Made by a program: the position numbers and the translations under genes. Positions 58,517-64,000 of a stretch of 64,000 nucleotides of DNA are shown one piece after another (the stretch's first letter is position 1; each line of letters opens with the position of its first letter). The stretch is taken from positions 248,001-312,000 of the forward strand of contig JAYKYS010000009.1 in the NCBI GenBank assembly GCA_036924285.1, read 5' to 3'. The notes below the pieces were generated by a model. It was given only the letters and a program-made list of their open reading frames with translations. It had not been told where the DNA came from and did not search any database. This DNA comes from Asterella californica. Taxonomy: Eukaryota > Streptophyta > Marchantiopsida > Marchantiales > Aytoniaceae.

Positions 58517-59689
58517 ATATATAGGGAGCACATATGGATAGAAGCACTCCACATAACTTAAAACATAAGTCTAAAATTTAAAATATAGAGAAAATAATAT
58601 GCATATACTATGAACTTCTGGGGAACTTTAGTCCACTTGGTGTACTAGAAAAGACATAAACGTTAAACTGGAATTATATACAAAATTGACAAGAAAAAAC
58701 AAAACTGCTTTTTCAATATTAACTATTAACCGGACATGGAGATACGGAGAGATCCTATAACCCATAAGAGAAGTGTAGACTCACATACTTCAAAGATTAC
58801 AAGTGCTACATCTATTGATGAAAATAATATATTAATCAACATATTAATTTATTATCTAACTTTTCTTGACAAAAAATATAATAAATAAAACTTTACATAT
58901 TTACCTCCTCCATCTGAAGAGATGAATATGCATGCTATATGAACTTCTGGTAACGGTTGTCCCCTTGCTGTTATAAAAAAATACTTAAATATTGAATAAA
59001 ATTTTATACTACATTCAAATAATATATTAAAATATTTGTAAATGTTTAACGTTAGGTAAACCTGGATGTGGGACATAACCCATAAGGAGGAAACTGTAAT
59101 TCGTGTCCAACGGTATATGTCCGGGAGGCTGGAAGCTAAACAAAATGTAATTAAATCATATTTAAAGGGTAGTTTTATCTTCGCATTTTTGTGCGAAAAG
59201 AGCCTTCTCATATGCTGCCACGCCAGTTCTGCTTGACTGATTTCCTCATGACGTTTTGGCCGAATCTTTTCACAGCATTATCGGAACAATTGCATGAGAT
59301 TTTCCGGCGAATGCTTCCATGGCTTGGACCTCGACGAATACGCTCATGATAACGTGATTTGCTTGGCTGTAATGGATTAGAGAATACACGTTTGTCACTT
59401 GGCAGAAATTTTGAAGAAGACTCCGAACAGAAATTTTGCAAACTGCAGTCGGACTTTTAGTTCCAATAAGTGAATACTACAAAACTGTTCTCAAGGAGAC
59501 AAAACAGACTGCATCCACATGTGTCCCAAATTCGGACACCCTCAGAAGGCGCGGAAGTATAAACGTTAATTCACATGGCATTCCTGCCACCACTCGTCGC
59601 TCGTTGCTCGCTCCAAACTATTGAAAAGGTGTTGGATACACTTGCCTAAACACTGTACTATATGCAGGAGTTTTGACTTACACGTGTGT
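58517..59689. other. AT-rich intergenic DNA
   Basis: No gene is supported. The minus-strand frames at 58852-59211 and 59208-59441 are short and have no family signature. Confidence 0.4.
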
Positions 59690-59850
59690 GACATTATAAG
59701 AACGATAGACGATCTTAGAGCTATTGATAGCGAACTTTAGTCTCGGTGTTTTTTCTTTCGAGACGTTAGTTGCTTGATCCTTCTGGTCCTTCTTTCCCTT
59801 GTTAGGCTTGATGGGGTCTTCCATCCATTTGCTGTTCATTGTGTCACGTG
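59690..59850 (+). mobile_element. LINE 3' block, third copy
   Basis: This is related to 43497-43680 and to the complement of 46813-46955, with GAGCTATTGATAGCG, GTTGCTTGATCCTTCTGG and GGCTTGATGGGGTCTTCC. It lies immediately upstream of the plus-strand LINE copy, where a 3' end is not expected, so it probably belongs to a different insertion arranged head to tail. Confidence 0.65.
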
Positions 59851-60002
59851 TTTCCTTAAACATTGTGGAGATGCGATATACGCACGAATATTTTGTTTAG
59901 AAAATAACGTTCGGTTAGTCGGAAGACCGATGTTATTACCAACCCAAGCTAATCTATCAGATAAATTTTATCCTTACACATCAGAGTTGTTTATTTGACT
60001 AG

Positions 60003-62110
60003 GTATTTTTGAGATGTTCTTATTACGAGTACTGTTTGGTTGGATATCGTTCTTTTTCTAACTATAGATATTCTCTCTCTCAGGAGATCGATCTCGATCC
60101 GAGACACACCATGTCTGATGTGTGATCAAGGAATAAAGTCTCATGTGAGAAAGATGTACAAGAGTTATGATTGGACCACATGGGATGTCTAGGTTAACCG
60201 AGAGCGGAGGTCTGCACGTGCAGTCATTATGACACTGTTAGTCTTTCTTCTTGGAGTTTCTCTTGAGTCATCGGAGTGGTTGAGAGTCCACATTGACACT
60301 ATTCTGAGATTGTTCGAGATGAGTTTTCTTTATCTTCGTTTGGTTCCATCGTCTATCCCGTGCTCTTCATGACGAGGCGAGGTAGACATTTCATCTACTT
60401 CTCGACATGTTGACATGGAACATCAAAGAAGTAGACATTTTGGCTACCTCTCAACATGTTGACACGAAACATCAAGGACGAGGTGGCGTGGTTATTGTTC
60501 CTCCTACTACCTCGTTGGTGCTTTTGTTATACTCGAGGTGGCAAAATGAGACATGAGGAGATGGCGATCCATCTTCGGAGATGTCGTGTTGGTGATTGGA
60601 AGTCTTATAAGAGAAATCAATACGTGCGATATAAGATAGGAGTGAGTATGTCTCTACACTTGATGTCTCATGTTCCGTCCGCATATGACGTTGTAAGATG
60701 TTATGTCATGTTGGAGAGTATAGTAGAGTTGCTAGAGCATTGCATCTTTTGTCAATGGTATGTCCTACAGAGGAGACGATCAATTCGTGGTGTTTCCTTA
60801 TCATTGTTCTTCATCTTCGAGATACTTTTCAAGATCACCTTTGTCCACATTAGTTTGGAGTTGCGACGCCTAGAGATTGTGAGTATGTGTCTTTTGGCAT
60901 TAGGGTTCTCTTGGACATCCATCCCGATTGAGTTGTCCTACAAGTGGACATGAAAAACGTTTTTTAATAATATTTCTCACGCTTCTATCATTAGGAAGCT
61001 CATGAATAGCGGTCGATCTCTAGCGAGTCTCGTTTCTTTCGTGCCATCATTCTATCATTATTTCTCTTCTCTTTATTACCAGCACGGTCCTTCGATAGAT
61101 GGAGTTAAAGTCATCAGCTCCGCTGCATGTACTCGTCAAGGAGACTCTTTGAGTGGATCTCTCTTTGTCTTAACTCACTATAGAGCTCTCTTGGGCATCG
61201 CTTTGATTGTTTCAGGTCGTGTTTTGCTATCTCTAGCTGATGACACACATATCATAAGTCCGGCGGACCAAGTCTATGATGTTTTTGATCACCTCGTCTC
61301 TCAATTGACCTTGGTAGGGTTGAGAGTAAAGGTGTCAAAGTGCAAGACTTGGTCTCTCATAAATATACCGTCGGACCTCCAGCTCCCGAAGGAGTTTGTT
61401 ACACGTATCTTCGGAGTACTAAGAGATACATAAGACTTTGTTTCCCGGTTCTTAGATGTTGTCCTAGAGGAGGAGGTTAGAGGACCACATTTTGTCTTTG
61501 ATATCCTTTCCTCTTCTATTGCACGTTGACCGGATTACTTACTTCGCATAGTACCTTCATCGAGCTTATCTTCATCTCGTGCCTTAGAGAGTTTGATAAG
61601 AGGATCATGGGGTTTTTGATGACATCTTAAGTCCGGAGATCTTTGAGTGTGTGGGCTGTTGAGACACGTGAGGTAGATCTTCGACTCGATATCTTAGCTA
61701 CAAGGACGCAAGCTCTTGGCTCATAGCTCGACCTTGCATTAGAGCGTTCTGACTCGCACCGACTATCTTCTCTACAACGATGAGGTTACACCTAGGCTTG
61801 GTCTAGTCTATTGCTTCGGCATTTTTGACATGAGAGTGCGGTGTCTCGTTGGACACCTCAGGTCGACATCTTGTTCGATGTCCTCACGATGAAGAATGAA
61901 TAGCTACCCATGATGTCATCAGAGACTTTATGTTTTCTTTAGCATGGGAGAGCGATTACATGACGTGAAGAGAGAAATGGTATGTCCTTCAGACAGGAGG
62001 ATCAGTGAGAGCTGACATGTACATGATGAAAGAGGTTCTGGTCTCAATGATAAAAGATGTGGTTGTCACGGATCCAACACGAGATTCGGTGGCGGTGTCG
62101 TGTCGTGGAC
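60003..62110 (+). mobile_element. Degenerate LINE-type retrotransposon, plus strand
   Basis: This is collinear with the minus-strand copy at 46.8-49.3 kb over most of its length, up to the phrase GTTGTCACGGATCC near 62063-62076. It keeps a reverse-transcriptase core at 61002-61433 but is broken by stops and frameshifts on both sides. It lacks a recognisable 3' block at its own end, where an unrelated tandem repeat begins at 62171. Confidence 0.6.
61002..61433 (+). pseudogene. Non-LTR retrotransposon reverse-transcriptase fragment
   Basis: An open segment of 143 codons contains the fingers/palm phrase TRQGDSLSGSLF (QGD at residues 46-48) and the catalytic box SLADDTHI with Asp80-Asp81, where leucine replaces the usual aromatic residue before ADD. 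The phrase VGLRVKVSKCKTWS, matching the thumb-side motif, follows. Spacing and wording fit non-LTR reverse transcriptases. The upstream palm aspartate and the rest of the protein are separated by stops, so the copy is inactive. Confidence 0.65.
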
Positions 62111-62170
62111 CGGCTCCTACATGAAATTCAAACTTCGATGCTTGTCGCTCCAAAGACACTCATGAGAAGA

Positions 62171-62500
62171 CAAGCTAGGCCCCAGCTTACGGACTTTTGA
62201 CACCATTTCGGATCTTTGCTTTTATCGCATCAGTGGATAGAGCTCCGTGTCAGCTTTCCATATGCACTTCGTTTACTTTGTTTAGACGCCTAGTGGAGAA
62301 GTTACAAGACTCGAAGGATGGAGAAAACAAGCTAGGCCCCAGCTTATGGACTTTTGGGGCAACTTCGAATCTTCACTTTCATCACATAGATGGGTAGAGC
62401 TCGTTGTCAGCTTTCCATGACATCTTGTTTATTTCGTTTGGACATCTAGTGAAGAAGTTATGCGACTCGAAAGAAGGTAAAATCAAGCTAGGACTATGTT
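62171..62500. repeat. Tandem repeat, period 156-157 bp, about 2.1 units
   Basis: CAAGCTAGG recurs at 62171, 62328 and 62484. The first two units share CCCCAGCTTA, TTTTGG, TGTCAGCTTTCCAT and AAGTTA-GACTCGAA. The third is partial. Confidence 0.8.
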
Positions 62501-62599
62501 TACTTGCTGATTGGGTATTTGAGGCTTCAGGCGCTATATCAAAGATGCAAGGGGCCTGCTTCATTATTATTGAGAGAACTTCGCACGTACAGGGACTGT

Positions 62600-64000
62600 G
62601 ACAAGGGGGCAGCTTAGGGGCTAGCTTGCGTCTGCGACCTGTCAATGGACGGTTCGAGAGATTTGGAGGTCCAATGCAAGCGCGCAAGGCGTCGTTGGGT
62701 TCAGATCGGTGCAGGCTACGCACACGTTCAAACGGGTTTAGGAAGAGACGGATTGGAGAGTGTGTACTGAGAGAAATTGAGACGCAGGGGAGAGATTTGA
62801 GATTTTCAGTTATCTGTGAAGGAGAGTTGGACCGTTCGGACCGTTCCGGAATCCAAACTTGTTGTCCTTGGATCCATCGGGATCAGAACGACGAGTTCTA
62901 TAGGAAATTGAAGACGATACGAGTTTTCATCGAGCGGTTTGGGAGTTCTGAGTGAAATTGACTCGCAGGAAAGCGCTTACATCAGATTTTCGTTCGCCTG
63001 CGACCTGAGATTGGTTTGTTCTTCGCGATCGGTGAGCCAAGCTCTTTGTTCTTGATGCCTACGTGATTAGGGAGTCTTCATCTACTCATAAGAGAAGACC
63101 GTGTGTGGATTGGATTGTTGGTTGGGTGTGGTGAGCGAGTTGGAGTCGCAGGGAGCCGATTTACGTCAGTTTTTTGCAACCTACGACCAAATTTCTCGAG
63201 TGGTTTTGCAAGGGGAACTCCAAACGGCTTGTTTGGAGTCTTGTTGGGTTCAGGGTAGCTAGATCTACCTACCAGAGAAGACGGATATCAGTTTAGACGA
63301 CCCGTTTGTGCGTGGTGTGCGGTTTTAAACCGCAGAGAGCAGTTTTTGAAGGTTCGGTCACCTGCGACCAAAAATCGGCGATATCTCGGCTGTTGGGAGT
63401 CAGATCTAAAGGTTTCTTGGGTAAACGAAGTCAGCGAAGGAGACCCTATCGACATCTGAAATCCATCCGACGCAAGGAGGAAGTTCAGAGATAGGTTTTG
63501 TTTCCGTTTCTTCGCTACGGGTTTTGCTCTTTTGAGTTCGTTAGAGTTCTGGTTGGCTATATACAGCTTGTGATAGCTAGCTTTAGCTAAGAACTTGTAC
63601 ATGGATGTGGTTTGGACTTGAGTTTGGATCGTGTGATACTGTTGTGGCTCTGCTTGTTAGCAAAGGGAAGTTTCTCTTGCTTTGAGCTACGCTTCGGTGT
63701 TTTTGGGTTAGGGTTGAGAATCAGGGGTTGTTTTTAAAGGCTTTGAAGCAAGTTACAGACCGCTCTGGTCTATTTTTCAGTTAAAGAACCGGCAGTGTAC
63801 ATACATGTGGAGTTGGTATACATCGCAGCGTTCGTTTTCGTGGTTGTTTTTTTCTGTCTTGTCTTTGTTTCAGAACACAACATCTCCACAGCCAGGAACC
63901 TCGCGTTTTCCTGAACATCCTTCACACAATATCCGACACGACAACGGTGGTGAACTCAACGTGAAGGTCTAGGGTGGAGATTTCTGTGTTTGAACTTGGA
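62600..64000 (+). other. Unassigned sequence at the window end, possibly LTR-type leader
   Basis: The sequence has no long frame and repeats loosely related phrases such as TTGGAGTCGCAGGG, TTGACTCGCAGGAA and CACCTGCGACC at irregular spacing, a texture seen in plant retrotransposon LTRs and leaders. No LTR end, primer-binding site or target duplication can be placed. A gene beginning beyond the window edge is equally possible. Confidence 0.25.

Noticed and set aside
1..64000. CRISPR arrays, prokaryotic operons, rRNA genes or telomeric repeats
   Set aside because: No regularly spaced direct repeats with unique spacers, no rRNA core sequences and no telomere-type arrays were seen; the introns and genes are eukaryotic.

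Overview
This window is eukaryotic nuclear DNA from a land plant. It has long AT-rich intergenic stretches, GT-AG introns and many degenerate transposons. Four host genes are well supported: peptide chain release factor eRF1 (518-1831, minus, one coding exon), a five-exon mTERF-family organellar protein (7513-10916, plus), a two-exon tetraspanin (34662-35817, plus) and a two-exon Hikeshi-like HSP70 nuclear import carrier (53012-53716, minus). The tetraspanin has the plant-type GCCK loop. Together with a Replitron-type HUH gene, this fits a non-seed plant such as a bryophyte, but the lineage is inferred rather than shown.

Layout. 1-12 kb: eRF1 and the mTERF gene, separated by 5.7 kb holding short tandem and inverted repeats. 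12-24 kb: repeat-rich DNA with an 840-bp Mutator-like non-autonomous element (15759-16598, 9-bp target duplication), an unrecognised minus-strand gene-like region (20.2-22.5 kb) and a 77-bp hairpin. 24-28 kb: a 338-bp TIR element and then the most unusual gene, an HUH/Y1 replication-initiator-like protein (26346-27463) of Replitron type. 28-34 kb: repeats, a foldback element, two tRNA-derived SINE copies and a second Mutator-like element (33042-33511). 34-36 kb: the tetraspanin. 36-51 kb: more SINE copies, a TIR element, a truncated LINE 3' end with poly(A), and a nested structure at 44054-45854 in which two inverted ~400-bp elements sit inside the terminal repeat of a third Mutator-like element. 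A degenerate LINE on the minus strand (about 46.8-49.3 kb) and an LTR-retrotransposon gag remnant follow. 51-59 kb: the Hikeshi-like gene and AT-rich DNA. 59-64 kb: a second LINE copy, plus strand, keeping a reverse-transcriptase core, then tandem repeats.

The host genes are unrelated housekeeping or membrane functions and do not form a pathway. The rest is mostly a record of transposition. Three elements share one Mutator-like TIR, each with an 8-9 bp target duplication. Five copies share one tRNA-derived SINE. Three copies share one LINE 3' block. The best candidate for an under-described system is the HUH/Replitron-like gene, followed by the nested inverted elements at 45 kb.
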